Assembly: GCA_947489705.1 (NCBI GenBank)
Contig: CANLEQ010000016.1
Location: 1 to 64,000, forward strand
Origin: an uncultured Paracoccaceae bacterium
GTDB lineage: Bacteria > Pseudomonadota > Alphaproteobacteria > Rhodobacterales > Rhodobacteraceae
DNA: 64,000 nt
Direction: 5' to 3'
Of this stretch, positions 50,078 to 57,953 are shown one piece after another. The notes below the pieces were generated by a model that was not told the DNA's origin, did no database searches, and saw only the letters and a program-made list of their open reading frames with translations. Numbering within the stretch: position 1 is the first letter of the stretch; the number at the start of each line of letters is the position of its first letter. The position numbers and the translations under genes are program-made.

Positions 50078-50553
50078 CGGCAGCGACAGTACCTGCGTGG
50101 CTGCCCGCGATACGGCGGTACATCGTCTTCGCCGCGGTCGCCCACCTGGTGTGGGAGTTCGCCCATCTGCCACTCTACACGATCTGGCTCACCGGCACTG
50201 CGGGCGAACTGGCCTTTGCCGCGATCCATTGCACGGGAGGCGACCTTCTGATCACGCTCAGCACCACCATGTTGGCGCTGGTCCTGTTCGGCACCGCTGA
50301 GTGGCCCCGGGTGAGGACGTGGCGCGTGCTTGCTGCCGCCGTTGTCTTCGGCGTCAGCTACACGATCTTCAGCGAATGGCTGAACATCGAGGTGCGGCAG
50401 GCATGGGCGTACAGGGATATCATGCCGGTCATTCCAGTCATCGACGCAGGACTCAGCCCGTTTTTGCAATGGCTGGTGATTCCGACAGCAGGCTACCTGT
50501 GGGCAATCCGGCGACTGCCTTGGCAGACTCCCGCAAAGAGTGCCAATGCTTGA
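50074..50553 (+). CDS. membrane protein of unknown function
   Basis: A 159-residue protein with about four helices. Conserved-looking features are HLVWEFAHLPLY near the start and FSEWLNIEVRQAWAY near the end. The Glu/His-rich first helix might bind metal. The start overlaps the previous stop and the end overlaps the CcdA start, so it is part of the operon. Confidence 0.7.
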   Translation: MTAATVPAWLPAIRRYIVFAAVAHLVWEFAHLPLYTIWLTGTAGELAFAAIHCTGGDLLITLSTTMLALVLFGTAEWPRVRTWRVLAAAVVFGVSYTIFSEWLNIEVRQAWAYRDIMPVIPVIDAGLSPFLQWLVIPTAGYLWAIRRLPWQTPAKSANA

Positions 50554-51274
50554 TCTTTCACTCCTCGGGCTGACTGCCGCGCTGTTGGCCGGGGCGATCT
50601 CCTTCGTCTCTCCTTGCGTCCTGCCGCTCGTGCCGGGCTACGTCTCCTACATTGCGGGGCGGACGGTCACCGGTACTGCAGCACCATCGCGCGGGCATGT
50701 CGTCTGGCTGAGCTTCTGCTTCGTTCTCGGGTTCTCGACGATCTTCATGGCGCTTGGCGCCTCGGCGACGGCTATCGGGCAGGCGCTCCTGCAATGGCGT
50801 TACGAGCTGAACCTCGTCGGCGGCGCGATCGTCGTCCTGTTCGGCCTGTTCATGATCGGGGCCGCTCGTCTTTCGGCCATGGAGCGCGACCTGCGCTTCC
50901 ATCTCGACCTGCCGGGTGGGCAACCGGTCGCCTCCTACGTGCTGGGGCTGGCTTTTGGCTTCGGCTGGACCCCGTGCATCGGCCCGATCCTGGGCGCCAT
51001 TCTCACGGCCAGCGCAGCAAGTGCGACCGTTGGAGAGGGCGTGGCACTCTTGGCAGTCTATTCTGCGGGTCTTGGTGTTCCGTTCCTCGTCGTCGCGGCC
51101 TTCACGGACAAACTGGCAGGCAAGCTGCGCGGCATCGGACGCGTTGGCCGGCGCCTCCACCAAGCCTCGGGGGCGATAATGATCCTGATGGGCATTGCCA
51201 TGATGACCGGACGCTTGAGCGCCTTGTCCTATTGGCTGCTCGACGCCTTTCCCGTCCTGGGGCAGATCGGATAG
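50546..51274 (+). CDS. ccdA: CcdA/DsbD-like thiol-disulfide transporter, second copy
   Basis: A 242-residue, six-helix protein with SFVSPCVLPLVPGYVSYIAG and FGWTPCIGPILGAIL. ATG 50546 aligns with the start of the copy at 20719 (MLDLSLLG against MFEISGVG); a GTG six bases earlier is possible. It would feed electrons to the TlpA, CcmG and Sco proteins encoded just upstream. Confidence 0.92.
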   Translation: MLDLSLLGLTAALLAGAISFVSPCVLPLVPGYVSYIAGRTVTGTAAPSRGHVVWLSFCFVLGFSTIFMALGASATAIGQALLQWRYELNLVGGAIVVLFGLFMIGAARLSAMERDLRFHLDLPGGQPVASYVLGLAFGFGWTPCIGPILGAILTASAASATVGEGVALLAVYSAGLGVPFLVVAAFTDKLAGKLRGIGRVGRRLHQASGAIMILMGIAMMTGRLSALSYWLLDAFPVLGQIG

Positions 51275-51278
51275 GCGG

Positions 51279-51893
51279 ATGCGGTTCTATGACAGGCATA
51301 TTCTTCCGCGACTGACGCATCTGGCGATGCGCCAGGATCTGTTGCTCCCCTACCGCCGACGGGCCGTCTCCAGCGCGAGGGGGCGCGTTCTCGAGATCGG
51401 CATCGGGTCGGGGTTGAACCTGCCCCTGTACCCCGATGCAGTAGATCAAGTTGTCGGTGTCGACCCTTCGCCCGAATTGCTTAGCCTCGCCGACGCCGCA
51501 TCTCGCAGTAACCTTCGTGAAGTGGAGCTCATCAAGGGCACCGCCGAGAACTTGCCGCTCGAAGACCGGAGCGTTGACTGCGTCGTCACATCCTGGACGC
51601 TCTGCAGCGTTTCAGATCCCCGACAGGCGCTCTCCGAGATCCGGCGCGTTCTCAAGCCAGGCGGCATGTTCAGCTTCGTCGAGCATGGTCTGGCGCCGGA
51701 GGCGCGCGTGCAGAAGTGGCAGCACCGGCTGACGCCGATCTGGAGCCGCTGCGCCGGAAACTGCCATCTCGACCGGGCCCCCGCGGCGCTCGTTGAGAAA
51801 AGCGGCCTTCGGACCGAGCGGCTCGAGACCGGCTATGCGGCCGGCCCGAAGCCGATCGTCTTCATGTATGAAGGCCTCGCTCGGCGCGAATAA
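51279..51893 (+). CDS. SAM-dependent class I methyltransferase
   Basis: A 204-residue protein with the SAM-binding motif VLEIGIGSGLNLPLY, the acidic strand GVDPS and the later TSWTLCSV and LKPGGMFSFVEHG. It resembles the methyltransferases often found at the end of copper or arsenic clusters. The substrate is unknown; Cys-rich segment WSRCAGNCHLDR. Starts five bases after ccdA and ends the plus-strand series. Confidence 0.82.
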   Translation: MRFYDRHILPRLTHLAMRQDLLLPYRRRAVSSARGRVLEIGIGSGLNLPLYPDAVDQVVGVDPSPELLSLADAASRSNLREVELIKGTAENLPLEDRSVDCVVTSWTLCSVSDPRQALSEIRRVLKPGGMFSFVEHGLAPEARVQKWQHRLTPIWSRCAGNCHLDRAPAALVEKSGLRTERLETGYAAGPKPIVFMYEGLARRE

Positions 51894-52012
51894 CAATCGC
51901 GACTAAGCGCGCTCGCCGATGTGATCCTACTGAGAAACCCGCCAGCGATGCGAACCGGAAAAGGCCCCGCGCGGTTCAACAGCCCTGAAATATTCCCCAG
52001 GCTCATCCGCAT

Positions 52013-52654
52013 CTACCCCGCCGCCACAATCTGCCGCAGGCTCCCCCATTTCGGGAGAAACCTCGGGACGTCTCGCTGATAGTCGAGATAGTCGGATCCA
52101 AACTTCTCTGTCATCCGCCGCTCCTCCCGAAGCGTCAGCCGTACGTAAACGGCCACGATGATCGGCGAAAGAATGATCGTCGGAATGGTTGGCCAATGAA
52201 CAAGCTGGCCGGCGATCACAAGAAACAATCCGGTGTATTGCGGATGACGGACGAGCCGGTACACGCCGTGTCTAACAAGATCATCTGGGTAGCAGTATAC
52301 CTTCACCCACCCTTTTGCGATCAGGAACAAGCCTGGGATGATCAAAGCATATCCCATGACCATCTCCACTGTTGCGCCGACGGTGCCGTAGCCCAGCAAT
52401 GTCGCCCAGAGATGACCATTGTGATGCACGAGCGGGGCATCGACCGGCAAAGCCCCGCTCAAGAAGTAGAGAGTCAGCGGGAAGCCGTACATCTCTGCAT
52501 ATAGGGCGATAGCAAAGGCCTGAACCAGGCCAGCACCCGCCCATTCCCGCCAGTTGGCCGGAGCGAAGAGATGGTAGAGCGCCCATGCGGCTACGGTGAT
52601 GGCAATGGCTGCGTATGGCCACATACTCAGCCATTGATGATAGTCGATGTTCAT
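52013..52654 (-). CDS. ICMT-like membrane methyltransferase
   Basis: A 213-residue protein with five helices. The signature GVYRLVRHPQYTGLFLVIAG and the late LREERRMTEKFGSDYLDYQR followed by DVPRF are typical of isoprenylcysteine/phospholipid methyltransferase-like proteins. It is likely to methylate a lipid or thiol; this family commonly accompanies copper genes. Single gene, opposite in strand to the island. Confidence 0.82.
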   Translation of the reverse strand: MNIDYHQWLSMWPYAAIAITVAAWALYHLFAPANWREWAGAGLVQAFAIALYAEMYGFPLTLYFLSGALPVDAPLVHHNGHLWATLLGYGTVGATVEMVMGYALIIPGLFLIAKGWVKVYCYPDDLVRHGVYRLVRHPQYTGLFLVIAGQLVHWPTIPTIILSPIIVAVYVRLTLREERRMTEKFGSDYLDYQRDVPRFLPKWGSLRQIVAAG

Positions 52655-52746
52655 ATAGCAATCCTTCCGGATCCTTCGCAGGTCGGGGACTCAGGCCTTA
52701 TTTATCAGGGCCCTTCAGTCCCGCGCCACGCGGCCAACATATTCGC

Positions 52747-53634
52747 TTAGCTGGACGAGGCGGGCTCTTCGTGCTGGACGCGCGTCTGGTCGATGTTTGG
52801 CCTTTCTTCAGGCCGCTGGCGATAAAGTGCGATCAAAATGATCCCGATGCCTGCCATCACCATCGGGGCGGTCAGGAGCATCCCCGTCGTGAGCCATTCA
52901 CCTGCAATGAAGCCGATATGAGCATCCGGCTCGCGAAAGAATTCCACGAAGAGCCGCGCCGCGCCGTATCCCGCCAGCATCGATCCGGTCACGACGCCAG
53001 GCCGGCGGAGCGCCTCGGTGCGGTGCGTGAGGAAACGTAGGGCGGCGAAGAGGAGAACCCCCTCGAGAGCGGCCTCGTAGAGCTGGCTCGGGTGTCGCGG
53101 GAGCTGGCTCGGATCGTGCGGGAAGATGAATGCCCACGGCACATCTGCCGCACGGCCGTAGAGCTCGCCGTTTATGAAGTTGGCGATACGCCCAAAGAGT
53201 AGTCCGATCGGTGCCGCCGCAGCGATTGCGTCCGCGAGCGGAATGACTGGAAGCCTATTCTTCCAACTGAACAGGGCGAGCGCCAGGAACACCCCAAGGA
53301 GGCCGCCGTGGAACGACATGCCGCCATGCCAGACCTTGAGGGCGTCCAGCGGGTTCGCGAGGTAAAACGCACTATTATAGAAGAGGACGTATCCAGCGCG
53401 ACCGCCGATCACGACCCCCAGGACGATCCATACGAACAGGTCGTGCATCTGGGTCCGCGTGGCCGGCGCGCCGGCCGGTCCCCACAAGCGTTTATTTTCC
53501 AGCAGCCGAACAGCATACCACAAGCCGAAGGCCAAGCCGGCCATGTATGCCAAGCCGTACCAGCGGATTGCTACTGGACCGAGCTCAAACAGCACCGGAT
53601 CGACGTTGGGGAACGGGATGACAAAGGGAATCAT
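52747..53634 (-). CDS. lgt: Lgt, prolipoprotein diacylglyceryl transferase
   Basis: A 295-residue, seven-helix protein. Lgt signatures: HGGMSFHGGLLGVFLALALF, GRIANFINGELYGRAADVPW and HPSQLYEAALEGVLLF, with the key His, Arg and Asn residues. It attaches diacylglycerol to prolipoprotein Cys. I chose ATG 53634 (MIPFVIPFPNVDP), which fits the family N-terminus. With lspA and lnt at 26-28 kb, the window holds the whole lipoprotein pathway. Confidence 0.93.
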   Translation of the reverse strand: MIPFVIPFPNVDPVLFELGPVAIRWYGLAYMAGLAFGLWYAVRLLENKRLWGPAGAPATRTQMHDLFVWIVLGVVIGGRAGYVLFYNSAFYLANPLDALKVWHGGMSFHGGLLGVFLALALFSWKNRLPVIPLADAIAAAAPIGLLFGRIANFINGELYGRAADVPWAFIFPHDPSQLPRHPSQLYEAALEGVLLFAALRFLTHRTEALRRPGVVTGSMLAGYGAARLFVEFFREPDAHIGFIAGEWLTTGMLLTAPMVMAGIGIILIALYRQRPEERPNIDQTRVQHEEPASSS

Positions 53635-53914
53635 GGGGTCTCGCGATATAAGAGTGTTGGCCTCACCTAGACGGGCAGCGCCATAGAGCTTCCGCCAACG
53701 GCAAGGCGAGGAACCGTTACGTAGGGGAGGATGACCCGCGTTCGGGGATTGGACCCGCAACATTGCGCAGGCCCATGTCGAAGCGGCGGCCTACCGCCAC
53801 GTGGCGGATGATGGTCCGCGGCACGATGGCCCTCCGAGCAGGTGAGAGCGACGAGATTCAGCATCCGATTGGCCTGCCGGGCCTCTGTGGCACCATCAGT
53901 TTCATAACACCACT

Positions 53915-54481
53915 TCAGACGCCCCAGGAGCGGACCGGGCCGCAATCCATGTGCACGAAGTTCGAAGAGGTGTAGCGGCCGACGCCGCCCGCGGCGACGG
54001 CCGAGGCTGCACGATACATCTGGTTGACCGATCGCGACTTGAGCCGCAGGTCGTTTGCCTCACCCTTCAGGTGGCGGGAGTTCTTCGCCACGCCCGACGA
54101 CCGGGCGCGCAGCATCGCGTTGGTCTCGGGGCTGCGGTAGCCCGAGATCAGCATGTAGGGCTCAGTCGTGTCGAGAAGATTGTGCGCGGCTGCGGCGATG
54201 TCGATCGTACGGGTGTCGATCGCTTTCACCTGATCGTTCCGCCAGTCGCGCATGAAGTGGTTGATCTCGTTCAGTGCCTCTTTCATGTAGTTGCCCTCGA
54301 CCCAGTAGATCGTGTTGATGGCCTCCCCGGTGCGGCCGTTATACATCCGCACGCGACGGACATCGCCGGCGCCGCGCAAAAAGCCGAACGCATGAGAGTA
54401 GGTCGGTGCCGCAATAACGCTCGTTGCGGCGAATGCGCCGAGCAGCGTCCGGCGAGTGTGGCCGTTGGTCCCGTTTACCAT
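53915..54481 (-). CDS. DUF882 / M15-like murein peptidase (YcbK-like)
   Basis: A 188-residue exported protein with a Tat-like leader (NGHTRRTLLGAFAATSVIAA). Zinc-site motifs: LISGYRSPETNAML, SRHLKGEANDLRL (His, Asp) and FVHMDCGPVRSWG (His). YcbK/MepK cuts the 3-3 cross-links that L,D-transpeptidases make, so it is a logical partner of the four such enzymes here. Start 54481 chosen from the leader. Confidence 0.88.
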   Translation of the reverse strand: MVNGTNGHTRRTLLGAFAATSVIAAPTYSHAFGFLRGAGDVRRVRMYNGRTGEAINTIYWVEGNYMKEALNEINHFMRDWRNDQVKAIDTRTIDIAAAAHNLLDTTEPYMLISGYRSPETNAMLRARSSGVAKNSRHLKGEANDLRLKSRSVNQMYRAASAVAAGGVGRYTSSNFVHMDCGPVRSWGV

Positions 54482-54588
54482 GAAGAGTGTCGTCCCGTTT
54501 CTTGAACTTGCATATTTTGTCGCGTTTGCCGCGACTGTCCGGTCGACGAAGCCGCGGTCGGCTCCGTCGCACCGTCGCTCATTACAGC

Positions 54589-54951
54589 TCAGCGCGATGC
54601 CGGCTCTTCTGCTTTGTTTATTGCCTCGTTGCTTGGCGCCGTTGCGACTGCCAGCGACGCAGTGGCGTCGGCATTCGAGGCCGCGTCTTCGCCGGACTTC
54701 GCCTTTTTGTCGCAGCTTTTCATCACGCAAAGGCCAAGCCCGCACATGACAAGGCAAGGCGCGAGGGAGATCAAAAGCGATAGCCCACCCACTGCGACAA
54801 ACGTCGGCCCTCCAAGCCAGAGAGCGGGTATTGCGAGCAAAACGCCGGCGGCCGCCATGCCTCTCCATCCTCTCAGATGGTGACGGGCAAAGGTCTTGAT
54901 GTCTTGACCGAAGGAGGTCTCACGGAGGTTCGGATCTGTGTTTTCAGTCAT
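54589..54951 (-). CDS. small Cys-rich membrane protein, paralogue 2
   Basis: A 120-residue protein with two helices; the second ends in SLAPCLVMCGLGLCVMKSCD, as in 47686-47976. It has a longer hydrophilic tail rich in Ala, Ser and Glu. Start at 54951 (MTENTDPNL), before which an in-frame ATG would add 11 residues. Probably a copper-related envelope protein. Confidence 0.72.
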   Translation of the reverse strand: MTENTDPNLRETSFGQDIKTFARHHLRGWRGMAAAGVLLAIPALWLGGPTFVAVGGLSLLISLAPCLVMCGLGLCVMKSCDKKAKSGEDAASNADATASLAVATAPSNEAINKAEEPASR

Positions 54952-55182
54952 TTTGGCGTCCTCGGATGTCGAAGTGCGTGGCATTGGGGAATGATGGCAT
55001 CAGTCGCAGGCTAACCGAGTGCGGTACGAGCCTGTAATATGCGGAGTGCCAGAAGCGGGTGAGGCTGCAGGACGGCCAAGTTTTGTATACCGAACGGCCG
55101 AAGCCGCGGTGATGCCCGTCAGTCTGCTTGTGGGTTATGAACGCGGGCCTTAACCCGGCGCGCCGCAACCATTCGCGCTGGC

Positions 55183-55548
55183 TTAGAGGATGATGCTTTT
55201 CGGAGGTTGAGCGAGCGGTCGTATTGCCAAGCCGCGCGCGAGGGTATCCCCAGGAGTTACCGAAGCTACCGAGGCCGAACCATTCGTGAGATCGCTGCTG
55301 GCGGCCAGATCAACTGCCTGACATCCAGTCGGGGAATGGCAGACGCTACCCGTGTCGGCGTCCATACTGCACCCAGTACAATCCTCGGTAGTGTCTGTCG
55401 CAAGTGATGCAGAGGCGAACGACATCTCCATCGTCGCCATCGAACTCGTGTCACCCGCTTGAGCCACTGTCCCGAAGAGCCCAAAGATCATAGCTGCCGC
55501 CAAGAGGAGGACTCTGATCTGGTGCAGGAAAGTGGAGACCGTGCGCAT
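55183..55548 (-). CDS. secreted Cys-rich small protein, paralogue 2
   Basis: A 121-residue protein with a signal peptide (MRTVSTFLHQIRVLLLAAAM, to about residue 31). Mature part MEMSFASASLATDTTEDCTG followed by CSMDADTGSVCHSPTGC has four Cys; it ends AIRPLAQPPKSIIL. Same architecture and end as 44040-44384. ATG 55548 chosen from the signal peptide. Confidence 0.7.
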   Translation of the reverse strand: MRTVSTFLHQIRVLLLAAAMIFGLFGTVAQAGDTSSMATMEMSFASASLATDTTEDCTGCSMDADTGSVCHSPTGCQAVDLAASSDLTNGSASVASVTPGDTLARGLAIRPLAQPPKSIIL

Positions 55549-55628
55549 GTGATCAAGATACAGTTGCCACAGTGAAGCGCAAGCCGCCCCTGTCATGCCG
55601 GCGGCAGGCCGCCGGCATGCTTGCAAGA

Positions 55629-55760
55629 TCAGCTCTCGACCGGGAGACCGGTGGATTTCCACCCGCCGAGGCCACCTTCGATGAGGTTGGCCTCGTAGCC
55701 CATCCGCTGCAATGTGTCCGCCGCCAGCGCGGCACGGCCACCCGAGGCACAGAGATGTGG
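55629..55760 (-). pseudogene. C-terminal fragment of a rhodanese
   Basis: A minus-strand frame reads CASGGRAALAADTLQRMGYE then GGLGGWKSTGLPVES and a stop. This is the last third of a rhodanese with its active-site loop (C-A-S-G-G-R). The upstream part is missing; the frame meets the CDF fragment at about 55760-55798. Confidence 0.7.
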
Positions 55761-55797
55761 ACACGGCCGGAGCCGCGCAGGTCACAGGGAGCCACCA

Positions 55798-55925
55798 TGT
55801 CACATGACCACGGCCGCATGGACACGGAATCCGGCGACCGGAGGGCCTCGATCGCAGTCTGGGCCAACGCGCTTTTGACGGTGGCGCAGATCGTCGGCGG
55901 CATCCTGTCGGGCAGCCTCGCTCTT
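55798..55925 (+). pseudogene. N-terminal fragment of a CzcD-like CDF gene
   Basis: ATG at 55798, then MSHDHGRMDTESGDRRASIA and VWANALLTVAQIVGGILSGS, followed by LAL. It corresponds almost residue for residue to the start of the intact czcD (17300-18253: ESGDKRVSIAIWANALLTVA...). The likeness stops sharply at about 55925, where a fragment of another gene on the other strand begins. Confidence 0.75.
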
Positions 55926-56169
55926 AGATCGAGCCCCAGAAGTGCCCGTAGGCCGCACCCGAGGCCATGGCGATCGGGGCGCTGGGGATCGGGCTCGCCA
56001 CCACCGCGAGCGTCATGAGGCCCACGATCACGATCGGTCCGGCTGCCCCGGCGCTTTTGACCAGACGGTCGCGGTCAATCTCGGATGCGAGACTGGGCGG
56101 CCCCCATAGACCCAAGGCGCCAAGGCCAAGGACTGCGACTAGGGAGAGCAGGATCAGAGGGCGCTTCAT
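55924..56169 (-). pseudogene. N-terminal fragment of a TVP38/TMEM64 membrane protein
   Basis: MKRPLILLSLVAVLGLGALG starts an 81-residue frame that continues AGPIVIVGLMTLAVVASPIP and then GAAYGHFWGSI before a stop at the junction. The family (SNARE-associated/DedA-like) has about 220 residues, so two thirds are lost. It abuts the CDF fragment end to end. Confidence 0.68.
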
Positions 56170-56237
56170 CCTAAATCTCGCTTGTAGCTGCTTTTCATTC
56201 CCTGCGAGCCCCGGTTCCGCTGCGGGCGCAATCCTAC

Positions 56238-56447
56238 CTATGGTGCAGAAAGACGCTCTTCTACCGCGTAGCCCGCCCGTTTGACGGCTCGCATAATTTC
56301 CTGCTCGTCGGCCGTGCCCACGACTGCCAATTCGCTTTGCTTGAGATCAACCAGCGCACGCTCCACTGACGCGAGCGCCTCGACGGACTGGATCACGCTC
56401 TTCGAGCAGTGTCCGCAGGTCATACCAGAAACCTTGTATCGCTGCAT
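56238..56447 (-). CDS. copZ: CopZ-like copper chaperone (HMA domain)
   Basis: A 69-residue HMA protein with the metal motif SGMTCGHCSKSV (Cys11 and Cys14) and one ferredoxin-like fold (YKVSGMTC...ELAVVGTADEQEIMRAVKRA). It carries Cu(I) in the cytoplasm to CopA and CueR. Good ribosome site (GAAGGAGAAGG). Stands alone between broken genes. Confidence 0.9.
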   Translation of the reverse strand: MQRYKVSGMTCGHCSKSVIQSVEALASVERALVDLKQSELAVVGTADEQEIMRAVKRAGYAVEERLSAP

Positions 56448-56625
56448 CGCCTTCTCCTTCGTTCAAACCTTTGTTCGGTTCTCATTCGTTACTTGTTCCC
56501 AGGACCAGCCGCTGTAGCGGACCAGCCCGAGCACGCCAGCACGAGACAACGCCGTGCTGGCTCTGTTTCCTATGGCCGCCGAAGATATTGCCGACACAAG
56601 AGCGCTCTCCGACGGGACGCTAGGC

Positions 56626-56790
56626 TCACTGAACCTCGGAAACAGCCTGATCACACGCTTCGGCGCAGCGACGGCGGGCCTCGGCGCAGATCCGGCAATG
56701 CTCGTGCTTCTCCGCATGGGTTTGGCACTCGTCACCGCAGCGCCGGCACGCTTCAGCACAGGCTCTGATGGCGGCAGCCAGCACCGCCTC
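56626..56790 (-). pseudogene. fragment of a DUF326 four-helix copper-storage-like protein
   Basis: The frame reads AIRACAEACRRCGDECQTHA then EKHEHCRICAEARRRCAEAC and DQAVSEVQ, stop. The C-x3-C-x2-C repeats are those of DUF326 (Csp-like) proteins, which store Cu(I) in four-helix bundles. The N-terminal half is missing and there is no start; the upstream sequence belongs to the end of an alcohol dehydrogenase. Confidence 0.65.
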
Positions 56791-56803
56791 GTTCGAGCCG
56801 GAA

Positions 56804-56822
56804 GCGGGGCCGGTGGCCCCGC
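56804..56822 (-). terminator. hairpin after the truncated dehydrogenase
   Basis: Arms GCGGGGCC and GGCCCCGC with a three-base loop, just past the stop at 56826 on the minus strand. No T-run; a weak terminator at best. Confidence 0.35.
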
Positions 56823-56825
56823 CGT

Positions 56826-57685
56826 TCAGTCGGCAGCTTGGAGCTCGACCTTGATCCAGCCGGGCTCGCGCTTGTCGAAGGCCTCGTAGGCTGAAATCGC
56901 GCCGGTCATGGGCTCCATCTGGGTGAGGATCTTGACCGGGTCGATCGCGCCGGTTCGCACCAACTCGACAAGGTAAGGGCCGTATTTGCGGTGCGGGCAG
57001 TTGCCCATCTTCATTGTCAGGTTCTTGTTCATTGCCTGCCCGATCGGGAAGTCGGTCATGTTGCGCGGATAGACCCCGATGATCGACAGCGTGCCAGCCT
57101 TGGCCAGCGCCTGGACGCCCCATTGCAGCGCCTGGCCAGGTGCATCTTTCGGCACCCAGAGGTCGCCCTGAGGGTTTTGTTCGGGCGCGAACGTCTCGAC
57201 CTGCTTCTCGAACGTCTCGGACTGTTCCTCGGCCTTTTCGGCTGCCGGACCATGATCTGCGTGCTGCGCATCGACGCCAACCGCATCGATCACCCGGTCA
57301 ACTCCGATGCCGCCGGTCAGCTTAACGATTGTCTCGACCGGATCCTCTTCATCGAAATTGATGCACTCGGCCCCCTGCCGCCGCGCCATGTCCAGACGGT
57401 CCGGCAGACGGTCAACCGCAATGACGCGGCTGGCCCCGAACAGCTTGGCCGACGCGATGGCGAACTGGCCGACGGGACCGCAGCCGAAGACGGCGACGGT
57501 GTCGCTCTCCTCGCTCTCGGCCGCCTCGGCGCCGAAATGCCCCATGGAAAAGATGTCCGAGATCATGATCGCCTGCTCGTCGGGCACCTTGTCAGGCAGC
57601 TTCACCAAGTCGATGTGCGAATAGGGAACCCTTGCCTTCTCGGCCTGCAGCCCGTGAAACGGACCGGTCGGCGCAGGGCCGCCGG
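56826..57685 (-). pseudogene. 5'-truncated zinc-dependent alcohol/formaldehyde dehydrogenase
   Basis: The frame starts directly after a stop near 57690 and has no start with a ribosome site. It contains FGCGPVGQFAIASAKLFGAS (NAD-binding) and the C-terminal region of glutathione-independent formaldehyde dehydrogenase-like proteins (IGVYPRNMTDFPIGQAMNKN). The N-terminal catalytic zinc-binding half, roughly 120 residues, is missing. An internal ATG at 57608 would give only the cofactor domain. Confidence 0.75.
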
Positions 57686-57695
57686 TTCAGCTCGA

Positions 57696-57953
57696 TCAGG
57701 TCTTCTTCCTGGCTGCCCGTGAAGGTCTTTTTTCCTTAGTGTCAGCAGCACTCGACCCCGCGCCGGCGCTTTCTCCGCGTCCGGATGCTTGTCCCGTAGA
57801 CTCCTCCTCTTGCTCGCCTTCTCCAGACTCCTGGATTGAAAGCTCTTCCTCCGCTTGACGCCAATGCTCTTCGTGGCTCCTTTCTTGCCGGCCCTCTCTC
57901 TCCCAGATTTCGTATGCACGCGCTTTGATTCGCTCTTCGCGACTTTGATCCAT
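57696..57953 (-). CDS. DUF2934-like small acidic protein
   Basis: An 85-residue protein beginning MDQSREERIKARAYEIWERE followed by GRQERSHEEHWRQAEEEL, the DUF2934 signature. A Glu/Gly/Ser-rich middle and a basic end (RPSRAARKKT) follow. Start 57953 chosen with GGAGGA five bases upstream. DUF2934 proteins occur with stress genes; function unknown. Confidence 0.8.
   Translation of the reverse strand: MDQSREERIKARAYEIWEREGRQERSHEEHWRQAEEELSIQESGEGEQEEESTGQASGRGESAGAGSSAADTKEKRPSRAARKKT

Noticed and set aside
56463-56759. A minus-strand gene between copZ and the DUF326 fragment
   Set aside because: It overlaps the DUF326 fragment in another frame and has no domain or ribosome site.
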